A stretch of DNA of 64,000 nt from Promicromonospora sp. MEB111 (GCF_030209445.1 NZ_JARVSD010000008.1:425725-489724), one strand, 5' to 3'; positions 1-9,545 are shown, counted from the stretch's first letter. The notes: generated by a model not told the origin, from the letters alone. Numbers and translations are program-made.

Positions 1-1184
1 CCCACCTTGGGGGTGAACTTCTCCAGCTTGGTCAGCGCCTTCGCCTTGGTCTCGTCGGTCATCCAGTCGAGGCCTTCGATCGACTCCCGGTAGGCGGCGA
101 CCAGCGCCTCCACGAGGCGGTCCATCCGGGCCTTGTTCGACGGCGGGAAGTGCCGCGCGACGTACTCCGCGCCGACGACCTCGCCCAGCGCGCCCTCGAC
201 CAGCGCCACGCCGCGCTTCCAACGCTCGCGCACCTCCTGCGCTCCGGTGAGGGTGCGACCGTAGAAGTCGAAGTTGGCCTCGACGATCTCGTCGGTGAGG
301 TACGGCGCCCGGGCGCTGACCACGTGGTACGTCATCCAGAGCTGCCAGTCGAGCAGCGACAGCTCGCTCCAGAGGGCGGCGAACCCGGTCGCGAAGTCGG
401 GCTCGCGCACCACGATGTCGTCGAACGACCCGGCCGGCACGCCCAGCGCCTCGGCCCAGGCCACCCAGTCGAAGCCCGGCGCGGAGTCGACGAGCGCGGC
501 CAGCGTCATCGGGTTGTAGGTGAGCGTCGCGTCGCGGTCGCGCACCACGTCCCAGTGGTGGCCGGCGAGCTGCTTCTCGACGTCGTACACGCGCTGCGCG
601 GCGTCCTCGGGCGTGATGCCCCACGTCTCCTGGACCGGGGCGAAGCCCAGCATCCGGGCCACGTGCGGCACGTACTTCTTGCGCAGCTCGGCGTACTGCT
701 CCTCGCGGTAGTACGCCTCGTCGGGCAGGCCGAGCCCGGACTGCCGCAGGTAGACGACGTACTTCTCCGGGTCGGACGCGTCGTTGTCCACCCAGAAGCG
801 CACGCCGGCGGTGCCGCCCGTGCGCTGCAGCGCACCCAGCGCGCGGGTCAGCGCGGCGGCGTCCCCGGCGTCCTTGATCAGGGCGAAGTCCTCGTCCAGG
901 GGTGTCGTGCCGAGCTCGGCGATGCGCTCGGTGTCCATGAAGCTGGCGTACAGGTCGCCGATCGTGGAGCCGGTGGGCGCGTCCTGGATGATCTCCCGGA
1001 CGTGCACCTCGGCCTGGTCGTAGAGAGCGCGGAACGCCCCGTCCATCGCGCGGTCGGCGGGGATCTCGTGCCCGTCGATCCACCTCCCGTTCACGTGGCG
1101 GTACAGGTCGTCCTGCGGTCGGGTTGCGGGGTCGAGCGCGTCGAGGTCGATCCCCGACGTGAGTCCCGTGGCGTCGGTGGTCAT
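1..1184 (-). CDS. M13 family (neprilysin/PepO-like) zinc metallopeptidase, N-terminal part
   Basis: The gene reads leftward off the window edge, so only about 394 N-terminal residues are present. The product begins MTTDATGLTSGIDLDALD and continues with the block DLYRHVNGRWIDGHEIPADR, typical of bacterial M13 oligopeptidases (DDFYRYVNGKWL-like). These are soluble zinc endopeptidases acting on small peptides. The HExxH zinc motif of this family lies in the C-terminal half and is outside the window, so catalysis cannot be checked. No signal peptide is seen, which fits a cytoplasmic PepO type. The start is the ATG at 1184-1182, at the beginning of homology. It is divergent from rpiB, with about 50 bp between them. 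Confidence 0.88.
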   Translation of the reverse strand, partial: MTTDATGLTSGIDLDALDPATRPQDDLYRHVNGRWIDGHEIPADRAMDGAFRALYDQAEVHVREIIQDAPTGSTIGDLYASFMDTERIAELGTTPLDEDFALIKDAGDAAALTRALGALQRTGGTAGVRFWVDNDASDPEKYVVYLRQSGLGLPDEAYYREEQYAELRKKYVPHVARMLGFAPVQETWGITPEDAAQRVYDVEKQLAGHHWDVVRDRDATLTYNPMTLAALVDSAPGFDWVAWAEALGVPAGSFDDIVVREPDFATGFAALWSELSLLDWQLWMTYHVVSARAPYLTDEIVEANFDFYGRTLTGAQEVRERWKRGVALVEGALGEVVGAEYVARHFPPSNKARMDRLVEALVAAYRESIEGLDWMTDETKAKALTKLEKFTPKV

Positions 1185-1233
1185 TGCGCCAGCGTACGCA
1201 ACGTGGACCTCGTGCATGAGGGAAGATGGGGCC

Positions 1234-1678
<445 letters not shown>

Positions 1679-1686
<8 letters not shown>

Positions 1687-2704
1687 GGGGCACACCGTCC
1701 ACCGCCTCGCGCGGACGTTCTCGTCGCTGTTCGCGGGGCAGGTCCTGTTGGTGAGCAGCCCGCAGGGGCGGTTCGCGGACGGCGCGGCCGTGCTCGACGG
1801 CCGCCGTCTGGTGGCGAGCGAGGCCTGGGGCAAGCAGCTCTTCCTGGGCTTCGCGGCGGCCGACGCGCCGGGTGCTGCCGCCGCCGGCTCCCGCGCGGCC
1901 GACGTCCTGTGGCTGCGCACGCACCTCGGGCTGTACGGCGCGTGGACGTTCGCCGGCGCCCCGGACGCACCCGAGGTCGCGCACGCGATCGGCGCGCCCC
2001 GGCGTCGGATCGGGGAGCGGGACTCGGTGCCGGCGCCGCCCGGCCCGGACGTTCTGCCGACGGACGCGGCGCCGTCCGACGCCTGGGAGGTGCCCGAGCC
2101 GCGCGGGCAGGTGCGCGTGCGCCTGCTCGGCGCGCACGCCGTGGCCGACCTCACGGGTCCGACGGCGTGCGAGGTGATCACCGCCGACGAGAAGAAGGCG
2201 GTCGAGGCCCGGCTGGGCCCCGACCCCATCCGGGACGACGGCGACCCCGACGCGTTCGTGGCCGCCGTGGGCCGGTCGCGCGTGACGATCGGGCAGCAGC
2301 TCATGGACCAGGCCGTCGTCGCCGGCGTCGGGAACATCTACCGCGCCGAGGTGCTGTTCCGCGCCGGCGTCGACCCGCTGCGCCCGGGGCGCGACGTGCC
2401 CGCCGCGGCCGTCCGCGCGATCTGGGACGACCTCGTGGTCCTCATGCGCGACGGCGCCGACCGGGGCGCGATCGTCACGACGCGACCGGCGGACCGGGCG
2501 GACGGCGGCGCCGAGCCCGTCCCGGCGCCCGGCCGCGGCCGGACCCGGCAGAACACCGACGGCTCGCCGGGGTCGGTGCCCTCCGACCAGGCCTTCTACG
2601 TGTACCACCGCGACGGGCTGGCCTGCCGGGTGTGCGGGTCGCCGGTGCTGGTCAAGGAGCTGGCGGGCCGCAACCTGTTCTGGTGCGGTACCTGTCAGGC
2701 CTGA
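1679..2704 (+). CDS. Fpg/Nei family DNA glycosylase (endonuclease VIII-like)
   Basis: The 341-aa protein starts (GTG) with MPEGHTVHR. The Pro2-Glu3 pair is the N-terminal catalytic proline and glutamate of bifunctional Fpg/Nei glycosylases, which excise oxidised bases and nick the abasic site. PEGHT (not PELPE) points to the Nei/Nei2 branch common in actinobacteria. The helix-two-turn-helix region contains VAGVGNIYRAEVLFRAGVDP. The C-terminus has a zinc finger: CRVCGSP, then CGTCQ. A loop at residues 100-145 looks longer than in Escherichia coli Nei. It overlaps rpiB by 8 bp and its stop overlaps the convergent kinase gene by 10 bp. Confidence 0.93.
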
Positions 2705-3675
2705 TCGCGCGCCACCTCGTCGAGCACCCGCGCGAGGTGGCGGGCGGGCGCCTCACCCCAGTCCGCCCACTCCGCGTCGGAGGCCTCGCCGAGGGCGTCC
2801 CACCACGACGACGAGCGGTTGACCGCGTGGGTCACCGCGGCGGCACGCAGCAGCTCGTCGAGCGCTCCGGCGTCGAGGGGTACGTCCCACTCCGCGAGGA
2901 ACGCGGCCTGGACCGGCTCCCAGGGCACCTGGCCGTCGTGCTCCACGACCGCCCGCGGCACCATGAGCGTCTCCAGCGGGTGTGCCCACTGGGCGTCGCC
3001 GAAGTCGAAGACCCGCAGGTCCCCGTCGACCACGAAGACGTTGCCCGGATGCAGGTCGCCGTGCTGCAGCGACGTCGGGAAGGGGCCCGCCGCCAGCGTG
3101 CCGGACGCGCGCTCGACGACCGGGTACGCCTCGCGCAGACGCGCCGCGACGTCGTCCGCGAGCCGGGCCGGATGGCCCGGCGGGAGGGTGGCGAGGCGGT
3201 CCAGCATCGCGCCGAACCGGTCCGCGGTCCCCTGCGGCGCGCGGTCGGGCAGCCCGGTGTCCTGTGCCTCGTCCGCATGCCGCGCGACGTGCCGCTGGAG
3301 GCGGGCCCAGGTCCGCAGCACGGAGACCCAGTCGTCGAGGACGGGCTCGTGCGAGTCGGCCAGGGTGCTGCCCCGGTCCACGGTGAGCATCCAGCCCCGG
3401 TCGGGCGCGGCGGCAACCGGACCGTCCACGTCGTGGGGCACCAGCCGGGCCAGGAGCGTCTGGAGCCCGGGTTCGAACGTCATCGCCGCACAGCCCGCCT
3501 TGAACCAGAGACGTCCGCCTGTGGTCTCGACCGCGAGCTGGGTCGACCACGGGCGCACCCGCGGCTGCGCGACGGACGTCACCTCGTGGCCCCGTCGTGC
3601 GACGACGTCGGCGACCCAGGACTCGGCCTCGGCGCGCCACGCGTCTCCGGTGACCACCGCGGAGAACGCCGGCAT
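2695..3675 (-). CDS. Aminoglycoside phosphotransferase (APH)-like kinase
   Basis: The 326-aa product has the APH/choline kinase fold signatures: catalytic loop LQHGDLHPGNVFV (HxDxxxxN type), then VFDFGDAQWAHPL with the DFG-like metal-binding Asp. It lacks an obvious signal or membrane segment. Substrate cannot be read from sequence; the family covers aminoglycosides, homoserine, macrolides and small metabolites. Its ATG shares one base with the stop of the Eis-like acetyltransferase (TGATG), so the two are translated as one unit. That pairing makes an antibiotic- or amine-modifying role plausible but unproven. Confidence 0.85.
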   Translation of the reverse strand: MPAFSAVVTGDAWRAEAESWVADVVARRGHEVTSVAQPRVRPWSTQLAVETTGGRLWFKAGCAAMTFEPGLQTLLARLVPHDVDGPVAAAPDRGWMLTVDRGSTLADSHEPVLDDWVSVLRTWARLQRHVARHADEAQDTGLPDRAPQGTADRFGAMLDRLATLPPGHPARLADDVAARLREAYPVVERASGTLAAGPFPTSLQHGDLHPGNVFVVDGDLRVFDFGDAQWAHPLETLMVPRAVVEHDGQVPWEPVQAAFLAEWDVPLDAGALDELLRAAAVTHAVNRSSSWWDALGEASDAEWADWGEAPARHLARVLDEVARDQA

Positions 3676-4991
3676 CAGAACACCCAGGACGCACCCGGCG
3701 CGACCGGCCAGCCGAACGCGGTGCTCGCGCGCGCCAGCACGCCGGGCCGCTGCCCGGGCCGGGGATGCACCGTGACGAGGCCCGCCGCTGCCAACGTCGC
3801 GAGCGACGTGCCCCCGAGGTAGGCGGCGCCCAGCTCGCGGACGTCGAGCGACAGGTCGGGCGCCTCGAACTCCGGGTCGACCCGCTCCACCGACGCCGGC
3901 CCGAACGCCTCCGCCCGGAGCCGGTACACGCCGGCGTTCGCCGGGAGGCGGGAGTCGGTCACGGCGAGCGTGACGTCGACGTCGGCGGCGTACTGCCGCC
4001 CCGCGAGGGCGGCGGGGACGTCGACCAGCCGGACCCACAGGTTGTCCGGGGTGCGCGGCGCGGCGGCGCGCAGGTTCACGAGGAGCTGCGTGATCACGTC
4101 GTCCACGGGGAGGATGAACGGGCTGACCTCGTTGGTCAGGTCGAGGTCCAGCAGCACGCCCCACAGGGCACGGGCCGCCGGGGCGTCGAGCGCCACGACC
4201 TCGCCCGCGCTGACCTGGCCGCGCGGGCCGGTCGGCTCCCAGGAGAGGTTGCGCCGGAACGTCACGTAGCCGCGGGGCTCCCCGTCGAGCTCGACGACGA
4301 TGATGCGGCGCGACTCGCGCCCGCCGCGATGGATCGGGGCGTCGTCCCAGAGGACGGCCTGCAGCTCCTCGGTCTCACGCGTGACCCAGCCGGGCCGGTT
4401 GATGCCCGGCTCCCCGGTCGGCACGGCGCCGGCCGCGCGGTGCAGGCGGTCGACGAGCTCGCCGTGGCGCTCGCGGGAGGCCACCTCGACCCGGACCGTG
4501 TGCCGCTCCGCGCCCGGCACGTCGCGCAGTGCCGCGCCGCGCGGGATGTCGAGACGCAGGTCGTCGGCCGCGTGGCCGTAGCCGAACCGGCCGTAGATCG
4601 GGGCCTCCGCGGCGAACAGGGCGCTGAGCGGTTCGCCCCGCTCGGCGGAGCGCGCCAGGTGCAGGTTGATCATCGCGGTCAGCAGGCCGCGGCGGCGGTG
4701 CTGCGGGTGCACGCCCACCCAGGTCAGGCCCGCCGTCGGCAGCTCGGCGCCGGGCACGGGGAACTGCCCGAACGGGTAGGACGCGTGCATGGCCACCAGG
4801 CCGTCCACGCCGTCCGCCTCGATGGCCAGGGCGCGCTCCCAGGTCAGCGGGGACGGGGTGGCGTCGAGGTCGTCGTGGGCGTGGCCCGTCGGGAAGGCCC
4901 AGGTGTCGAGCTCGGTCACGAGGCGCTGGTCGTCGGAGGTCAGCGTGCGCCAGCGGTAGCCCGCCGGCAGGGCGATCTGGGGAAGTGCCAT
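3675..4991 (-). CDS. Eis-like GNAT N-acetyltransferase with SCP2-type C-terminal domain
   Basis: The 438-aa protein resembles the mycobacterial Eis family: two GNAT folds followed by an SCP2-like domain. The N-terminal GNAT has the acetyl-CoA loop TWVGVHPQHRRRGLLTAM (residues about 90-110) and the block APIYGRFGYGHA with the conserved catalytic Tyr. The chain ends ...GASWVF; in Eis the terminal Phe carboxylate acts as general base, and this protein also ends in Phe. Eis enzymes acetylate several amines of aminoglycosides and other polyamines. It is first in a coupled two-gene unit with the APH-like kinase. The native substrate is unknown. Confidence 0.9.
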   Translation of the reverse strand: MALPQIALPAGYRWRTLTSDDQRLVTELDTWAFPTGHAHDDLDATPSPLTWERALAIEADGVDGLVAMHASYPFGQFPVPGAELPTAGLTWVGVHPQHRRRGLLTAMINLHLARSAERGEPLSALFAAEAPIYGRFGYGHAADDLRLDIPRGAALRDVPGAERHTVRVEVASRERHGELVDRLHRAAGAVPTGEPGINRPGWVTRETEELQAVLWDDAPIHRGGRESRRIIVVELDGEPRGYVTFRRNLSWEPTGPRGQVSAGEVVALDAPAARALWGVLLDLDLTNEVSPFILPVDDVITQLLVNLRAAAPRTPDNLWVRLVDVPAALAGRQYAADVDVTLAVTDSRLPANAGVYRLRAEAFGPASVERVDPEFEAPDLSLDVRELGAAYLGGTSLATLAAAGLVTVHPRPGQRPGVLARASTAFGWPVAPGASWVF

Positions 4992-5076
4992 GCGTCGATC
5001 GTCGCACCCGTCGGCAAGCGGAAATTAGCCGGTCGGACGGCGGCCGATGTCGGTGTCCGCGTCTACGATCGCATCC

Positions 5077-5523
5077 GTGACCCCGCCGCCGCCCGGACCC
5101 CCGCTCACCGATGTCGAGGAGTACGCCGCCGCCGTGCTCGACGTCGTCCGGCGCATCCCGTCCGGCCGCGCGATGACGTACGGCCTGATCGCGGAGATCG
5201 TCGGTGAGGAGCTCGGCCGGGGCGGCCCGCGCCAGGTCGGGAGCGTCATGGCCGGCTCGGGGAGCAGGTACGCGCACCTGGTCCCGGACGACGGCGAGGC
5301 CGGGCCCGGTGCGGAGGGCGCCGACGCACCGCCGTCGGACGGCGACCGCGTGCCCTGGTGGCGTGTGGTCAACGCGGCCGGATCACCGCCCCAGCACTTC
5401 CTGACCGAGGCCCTCGACGCGCTGCGCGCCGAGGGCTGCCCGCTGTCCAAGGACGGCCGCCGCGTGAACCTGAGACGCGCGGTCTGGTTCCCCGAGGACG
5501 AGGAGCCGCCGCACGACGCCTGA
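5077..5523 (+). CDS. Alkyltransferase-like protein (ATL, MGMT homologue without the acceptor Cys)
   Basis: The sequence aligns with the DNA-binding domain of O6-alkylguanine alkyltransferase (YAAAVLDVVRRIPSGRAMTYG, then RQVGSVM). The acceptor motif PCHRV is replaced by PWWRVV, so it cannot accept alkyl groups. ATL proteins of this type bind O6-alkylguanine and recruit nucleotide excision repair (family knowledge). ATLs normally read PWHRV, so the second Trp is unusual. A 20-residue acidic insertion precedes the motif. The GTG at 5077 lies 7 nt after a TACGAT -10-like box at 5064-5069, suggesting a leaderless mRNA. An in-frame ATG at 5047 is the alternative start. Confidence 0.87.
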   Translation: MTPPPPGPPLTDVEEYAAAVLDVVRRIPSGRAMTYGLIAEIVGEELGRGGPRQVGSVMAGSGSRYAHLVPDDGEAGPGAEGADAPPSDGDRVPWWRVVNAAGSPPQHFLTEALDALRAEGCPLSKDGRRVNLRRAVWFPEDEEPPHDA

Positions 5524-5591
5524 CCGGCCCCGCGCCGTCGGCACGATCGACGTCACGCCGGACGGCCCCATCACGGTCCCGCCGCAGCCGC

Positions 5592-5648
5592 TGAGTGCTG
5601 GGTATTCGCCCTTTTTCGTGTGCCAGAAGGGCGAATATCCAGCACTCA
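5592..5648. repeat. Long intergenic hairpin, family A copy 1
   Basis: Arms at 5592-5613 and 5627-5648 form a 22-bp stem (left arm begins TGAGTGCTGG, tip CGCCCTT) around a 13-nt loop. The only non-Watson-Crick pair is G602-type: G at 5602 against T at 5638, a G-U wobble in the plus-strand RNA. It sits between the convergent ATL and LLM genes, where a bidirectional terminator would be useful. A second copy lies at 15219-15281 in inverted orientation. Confidence 0.8.
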
Positions 5649-5668
5649 ACGACCGGAGAGGGCGGGGA

Positions 5669-6781
5669 TCAGACCTTGGACGGGGCGACCTTCGCGAGGA
5701 GGGAGCCCGCCGTCGAACGGGCACGGCCGGCCAGGGACGCGTCCTGCGTCGCGGCCAGCAGCGCGAGCATGGAGGCCGGGTCGCCCTGGACGAGCAGGGT
5801 CGTGATCGCGGTGCTCTCCCAGGTGGGCAGCTCGCGGCGGATCTTCTCGATCGGCCCGACCAGCGCGATCTCCTCCACGAGCTGCGTCGGCACGGCCGCG
5901 GCAGCCTCCTCCTTGCGCCCGGCGAGGTACAGCTCCTGCACCTTGTCGAGCGGCTCCTGGTAGCCGAGCCGGTCGAGCGACTGCTTGTGGAAGTTCGCCT
6001 CCTTCGCACCCATCCCGCCCGCGTACAGGGCGATGTGGGGGCGGATCACGTCGGCGGCGGCCTCGACGTCGTCCCGGACGACGACGGGGACCGTGGCGCA
6101 CACCTCGAACCGGTCGGTGGCCGAACGTTCCTCCGAGCGGGCGTCGAAGCCCTCGGCGAGCAGCGCGCGGAACTCGTCGTCCATGCGCGGCGCGTAGAAG
6201 CCGGCCATCCAGCCGTCGGCGATCTCGGCGGCCAGGGCCACGTTCTTGGGGCCCTGCGCGGCCAGCACGATCGGGATCTCGGGGCGGAACGGGTGCACGG
6301 TCGGCTTGAGCGCCTTGCCGAGCCCCGTCGCGCCGGGCGCCTCGGCGGGCAGGGGGAGCTGGTAGAACGAGCCGTCGTGGGTCACGGGCGCCTCGCGACG
6401 CATGACCTGCCGCACGATGTCCACGTACTCGCGCGTCCGGGCGAGCGGCCGCTTGTACGGCTGCCCGTACCAGCCCTCGACGACCTGCGGGCCGGAGGCG
6501 CCGAGCCCCAGCACGAACCGGCCCCGGGACAGGTGGTCCATCGTGAGGGCCTGCATGGCGGTGGCCGTCGGCGTCCGGGCGGAGAGCTGGGCGATGCCCG
6601 TGCCCAGCCGCACGTTCCTGGTCCGCGAGCCCCACCAGGCCAGCGGCGTGAACGCGTCGGACCCGTAGGCCTCCGCGGTCCAGACCGAGTCGAGGCCCAG
6701 CTTGTCGGCGGCAACGATGAACTGCTGGATGCCCTTCGGGGGCCTGCGGGACCAGTAACCGGTCTGGAATCCGATGCGCAT
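5669..6781 (-). CDS. LLM-class (luciferase-like) F420-dependent oxidoreductase
   Basis: The 370-aa TIM-barrel protein starts [17 protein letters not shown]. It shows LLM landmarks [37 protein letters not shown] and [17 protein letters not shown]. In actinobacteria such enzymes usually use coenzyme F420 and transfer hydride to varied substrates; the exact substrate cannot be inferred. The ATG at 6781 was chosen over an upstream GTG because homology begins exactly at MRIGFQ. It is monocistronic, ends at hairpin family A, and is divergent from the YjbR-like gene. Confidence 0.9.
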   Translation of the reverse strand: MRIGFQTGYWSRRPPKGIQQFIVAADKLGLDSVWTAEAYGSDAFTPLAWWGSRTRNVRLGTGIAQLSARTPTATAMQALTMDHLSRGRFVLGLGASGPQVVEGWYGQPYKRPLARTREYVDIVRQVMRREAPVTHDGSFYQLPLPAEAPGATGLGKALKPTVHPFRPEIPIVLAAQGPKNVALAAEIADGWMAGFYAPRMDDEFRALLAEGFDARSEERSATDRFEVCATVPVVVRDDVEAAADVIRPHIALYAGGMGAKEANFHKQSLDRLGYQEPLDKVQELYLAGRKEEAAAAVPTQLVEEIALVGPIEKIRRELPTWESTAITTLLVQGDPASMLALLAATQDASLAGRARSTAGSLLAKVAPSKV

Positions 6782-6885
6782 GGGGTTCACCTCGTCGTGG
6801 GAACGGCTTACCTGGGACGGCGCGTCCCAGGTACTGGCCCACACCTTACCGGTCCTGCGGCGCCCGTTGTGGCTACGGTGGACTC

Positions 6886-7278
6886 GTGGCCACCTACGAC
6901 GACGTCGCCCGGCTCGCCCTCGCGCTGCCCGAGACGGCCGAGGGTTCGAGCTATCGCCACCGCGCCTGGTCCGTCGGGACCAAGGCGTTCGCCTGGGAGC
7001 GCCCCTTCACCAAGGCCGACCTCAAGCGGTTCGGCGACGAGCCGGTGCCGCGGGGCCCGATCCTCGGTGTGCGGGTCGAGGACCTGGGGGAGAAGGAGGC
7101 GATCCTGGCCGAGGGGCGGCCCGGGTTCTTCACCATCACGCACTTCGACGGCTTCGCCGGGATGCTGATCCAGCTCGACGTCATCGCCGAGGCCGGGCTG
7201 CGCGAGGCCCTGGTCGACGCCTGGCTGGCGACGGCGCCGCCCGGGCTCGCGGAGCAGCACGCCGACCGCCTGCGCTGA
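6886..7278 (+). CDS. MmcQ/YjbR family protein
   Basis: The 130-aa product ([37 protein letters not shown]...) matches the MmcQ/YjbR fold in length and in its N-terminal LPE/AEGSSY block and the later [19 protein letters not shown]. The fold resembles a double-wing DNA-binding domain, but no cellular role is firmly assigned. The GTG start lies 6 nt after a TACGGT -10-like box at 6874-6879, so a leaderless transcript is likely. It is divergent from the LLM gene. Confidence 0.85.
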   Translation: MATYDDVARLALALPETAEGSSYRHRAWSVGTKAFAWERPFTKADLKRFGDEPVPRGPILGVRVEDLGEKEAILAEGRPGFFTITHFDGFAGMLIQLDVIAEAGLREALVDAWLATAPPGLAEQHADRLR

Positions 7279-7341
7279 GGCCCTGCGCTGACCGGCGGGC
7301 CGGTGATCCCGTCACGCTGCCCAGCCGAGGGCCTGGGCTCG

Positions 7342-7938
7342 TCAGATGGAGTACTCGATGAGCTCCGACGGGTCCTCGTTGCGGGAGCGCTCCGCGACGG
7401 GCGCCTTCGGCACCCGGATCCGCGCGGGGATGCCCACCGCGACGGCTCCTGCGGGAACGTCCTTGACGACGACGGCGTTGGCGCCGATCTGCGCGTCGTC
7501 GCCCACCCAGACGGGGCCCAGCACCTTGGCGCCGGCGCCCACGGTCACGCGGTCCCCGAGCGTCGGGTGCCGCTTGCCGCGGTTGAGCGACCGGCCGCCG
7601 AGCGTGACGCCGTGGTAGAGCATCACGTCGTCGCCCACCACCGCCGTCTCGCCGATCACCACGCCCATGCCGTGGTCGATGAACATCCTTCGTCCCAGCC
7701 GGGCCCCCGGGTGGATCTCGACCCCGGTCGCCGCCCGCGCGAGCTGCGAGAGCAGCCGCGCGGGCAGGCGCAGGGCCGGCACCCGCCAGAGCCGGTGCGC
7801 GGCCCGGTGCGCCCAGAGGGCGTGCACGCCCGGGTAGGCGAGCGCGACCTCCAGGCGGGACCGCGCGGCCGGGTCGTGGGCGCGCGCGGCGTCGAGGTCC
7901 TCGGAGAGGACCCCGAGCAGCCCGCGCCCCTTCGCCAT
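7342..7938 (-). CDS. cysE: Serine O-acetyltransferase
   Basis: The 198-aa enzyme makes O-acetylserine from serine and acetyl-CoA, the first step of cysteine synthesis. The left-handed beta-helix is evident from hexapeptide repeats ([44 protein letters not shown]). The catalytic DHGMG His is present. It is the short EpsC/Gram-positive form without the long N-terminal helical extension. Its ATG shares one base with the cysK stop (TGATG), so the two are translationally coupled. An insensitive or sensitive state toward cysteine feedback cannot be told from sequence. Confidence 0.96.
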   Translation of the reverse strand: MAKGRGLLGVLSEDLDAARAHDPAARSRLEVALAYPGVHALWAHRAAHRLWRVPALRLPARLLSQLARAATGVEIHPGARLGRRMFIDHGMGVVIGETAVVGDDVMLYHGVTLGGRSLNRGKRHPTLGDRVTVGAGAKVLGPVWVGDDAQIGANAVVVKDVPAGAVAVGIPARIRVPKAPVAERSRNEDPSELIEYSI

Positions 7939-8873
7939 CAGTCGACCAGACCCTCGAACAGCGGCGTGGACAGGTAGCGCTCGCCGAAGTCGGGAATGAT
8001 CACGACGATCGTCTTGCCGGCGTTCTCCGGGCGCTTCGCGACCTCCAGGGCCGCCGAGAGCGCGGCGCCGGACGAGGTGCCGACCAGCAGGCCCTCCTCC
8101 TTGGCGGCGCGCCGGGCCGCGTCGATCGCGGTGGCGAGGTTGACGTCGATGACCTCGTCGTAGACCTCGCGGTCCAGGATGTCGGGCACGAAGTTGGCGC
8201 CGATGCCCTGGATCTTGTGCGGGCCGGGCTGGCCGCCGTTCAGGATCGGCGACTCCTCGGGCTCGACCGCGATGACCTTGACCTCGGGCTTGCGCTCCTT
8301 GAGCACCTGGCCGACGCCGGTGATGGTGCCGCCCGTGCCGATGCCGGCCACGAGGATGTCGACGGCGCCGTCGGTGTCCGCCCAGATCTCCTCGGCGGTC
8401 GTGGCGCGGTGGATCGCCGGGTTGGCGGCGTTCGCGAACTGGCGGGCCAGCACGGCGCCCGGGCGCTCCTGCGCGATCTTCTCGGTGGCGGCCACGGCGC
8501 CCTTCATGCCCTCGGCACCCGGCGTGAGCACCAGCTCGGCGCCGTAGGCGCGCAGCAGGGCGCGGCGCTCCTTGGACATGGTCTCCGGCATCGCGAGGAC
8601 CACCTTGTAACCGCGGGCCGCGCCCACCCAGGCCAGGGCGATGCCCGTGTTGCCCGAGGTGCCCTCGACGATCGTGCCGCCCTCCTTGAGCTCACCGGAC
8701 GCCTCGGCGGCGTCGATGATGGACACGCCGATGCGGTCCTTCACGGAGTTGGCGGGGTTGTAGAACTCGAGCTTGCCGAGAACCGTCGCCTCGAGGCCGT
8801 CGGTCAGGCGGTTGAGCTTGACCAGGGGAGTGTTGCCGATGAGCTTGGTCGCGTCGTCGTAGATGCGGGCCAT
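7938..8873 (-). CDS. cysK: Cysteine synthase A (O-acetylserine sulfhydrylase)
   Basis: The 311-aa PLP enzyme condenses O-acetylserine with sulfide. The PLP lysine is in [13 protein letters not shown], the substrate loop is [13 protein letters not shown], and the phosphate cradle is [12 protein letters not shown]. The C-terminus accommodates binding to CysE in the cysteine synthase complex. It is first in the cysK-cysE unit. Upstream lies a leader of about 350 nt with a probable promoter, two operators, a Cys-rich upstream reading frame and a hairpin (separate entries), suggesting control by sulfur or cysteine supply. Confidence 0.97.
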   Translation of the reverse strand: MARIYDDATKLIGNTPLVKLNRLTDGLEATVLGKLEFYNPANSVKDRIGVSIIDAAEASGELKEGGTIVEGTSGNTGIALAWVGAARGYKVVLAMPETMSKERRALLRAYGAELVLTPGAEGMKGAVAATEKIAQERPGAVLARQFANAANPAIHRATTAEEIWADTDGAVDILVAGIGTGGTITGVGQVLKERKPEVKVIAVEPEESPILNGGQPGPHKIQGIGANFVPDILDREVYDEVIDVNLATAIDAARRAAKEEGLLVGTSSGAALSAALEVAKRPENAGKTIVVIIPDFGERYLSTPLFEGLVD

Positions 8874-9018
8874 TGTTCTTCCTTCGCTGGGTGGCGGGTC
8901 TGGCTTGGTTCGTGCGTTGCCCGACGTCGGCGCACCGGTCGTGCGGATGCGCGCCTCGGAGCCGGCGTCGAGCGTCTGGGGCTGGTGTCGGGGCCGGAGC
9001 GTCCCGCTGGCGACCTGG

Positions 9019-9041
9019 CCACGCGGCCGGTGCCGGCGTGG
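9019..9041 (-). promoter_or_regulatory. Hairpin in cysK leader, possible attenuator
   Basis: Arms CCACGC (9019-9024) and GCGTGG (9036-9041), with an inner GGC/GCC extension, form a hairpin starting about 20 nt after the stop of the Cys-rich upstream reading frame in the cysK leader. No U-tract is visible. A role in attenuation is inference from position only. Confidence 0.35.
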
Positions 9042-9060
9042 TCTGGCGCGTGCGGACGCT

Positions 9061-9099
9061 CTACAGACAGCCTCGGGGGCAGCGGCCGGTCTCGCACAT
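9061..9099 (-). CDS. Cys-rich upstream reading frame in cysK leader (12 aa)
   Basis: ATG at 9099-9097 opens a 12-codon frame encoding [12 protein letters not shown] and stopping at 9061, about 190 nt before cysK. Three of twelve codons are Cys. Cys-rich leader peptides that sense cysteine by attenuation are known before sulfur genes in other actinobacteria. No clear ribosome binding site precedes the ATG, so translation is uncertain. Confidence 0.35.
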   Translation of the reverse strand: MCETGRCPRGCL

Positions 9100-9233
9100 C
9101 GAGCGTGCGTCGACGGCGAGGGCGCGGTCGGGGAGTGCGGAGCGCACGGTGCTCAAGACGTCCTCCCTGCGTGTGGCGACCGTGTGGTCGCGCGGCTGCG
9201 TGTCACGTGGCGAGCGGGTGGCTCGACTCGTGC

Positions 9234-9262
9234 AGGTTACGCGGGCAGCCACTGTGAGACAA
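9234..9262 (-). promoter_or_regulatory. Probable sigma-70-type promoter of cysK-cysE
   Basis: On the minus strand, -35 TTGTCT (9262-9257) and -10 TAACCT (9239-9234) are spaced by exactly 17 bp. Transcription would start near 9227, giving a 5' leader of about 350 nt before cysK. The proximal operator overlaps the -35 element. Confidence 0.5.
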
Positions 9263-9273
9263 GATCTGTCTCA
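9255..9273. promoter_or_regulatory. Perfect 7-5-7 dyad overlapping the cysK -35 box (operator 1)
   Basis: TGAGACA, 5 nt, TGTCTCA is a perfect inverted repeat covering the -35 box. Its GAGAC/GTCTC core resembles TetR-type sulfur regulator sites such as corynebacterial McbR (TAGAC, 6 nt, GTCTA), with a spacer one base longer. The identity of the regulator is inference. Confidence 0.55.
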
Positions 9274-9274
9274 G

Positions 9275-9293
9275 GTATCGATCATGTCGATAC
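9275..9293. promoter_or_regulatory. Second perfect 7-5-7 dyad upstream of cysK (operator 2)
   Basis: GTATCGA, 5 nt, TCGATAC is another perfect inverted repeat, separated by a single base from operator 1. The two centres are 20 bp apart, close to two helical turns, so bound dimers would lie on the same face of the DNA. The arm sequence differs from operator 1, so a second regulator is possible. Confidence 0.5.
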
Positions 9294-9406
9294 TTTGCGC
9301 TTGCTTGCCTCGTCCGTGAGCGCGGGAGCACCGCCGTCGTGCTCACACGGGGTGAAACAGTTGAGGCCGCGTCGCATGTCTGGCAGGTCTCCGGGGAAGT
9401 GGTTGC

Positions 9407-9465
9407 GCAGTCGAGGGGGTAACGCTGAGCTAGCAGTGCTGCCTCAGCGTTACCCCCTCGGCTGC
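9407..9465. repeat. Long intergenic hairpin, family B copy 1
   Basis: An 18-bp perfect stem (arms 9412-9429 and 9443-9460) is topped by TAGCAGTGCTGCC, which folds a further short stem with an AGT tip. An outer GCAG/CTGC pair extends it to 9407-9465. It lies between the cysK promoter region and the NTF2-like gene. A related hairpin with the same apex occurs at 35567-35609. It has no U-tract. Confidence 0.75.
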
Positions 9466-9545
9466 ACATGGCTTCCCCCGGCAGCCCTGCGCGGAGCGGC
9501 ACGTCCTGCTTAAGGTCGGGGCAACCGAACGCCCAGGAGGCACTC

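Noticed and set aside
9061..9252. Full 63-codon minus-strand frame containing the Cys-rich peptide
   Set aside because: It would start upstream of the likely transcription start near 9227; only the internal 12-codon ATG frame is compatible with the promoter.
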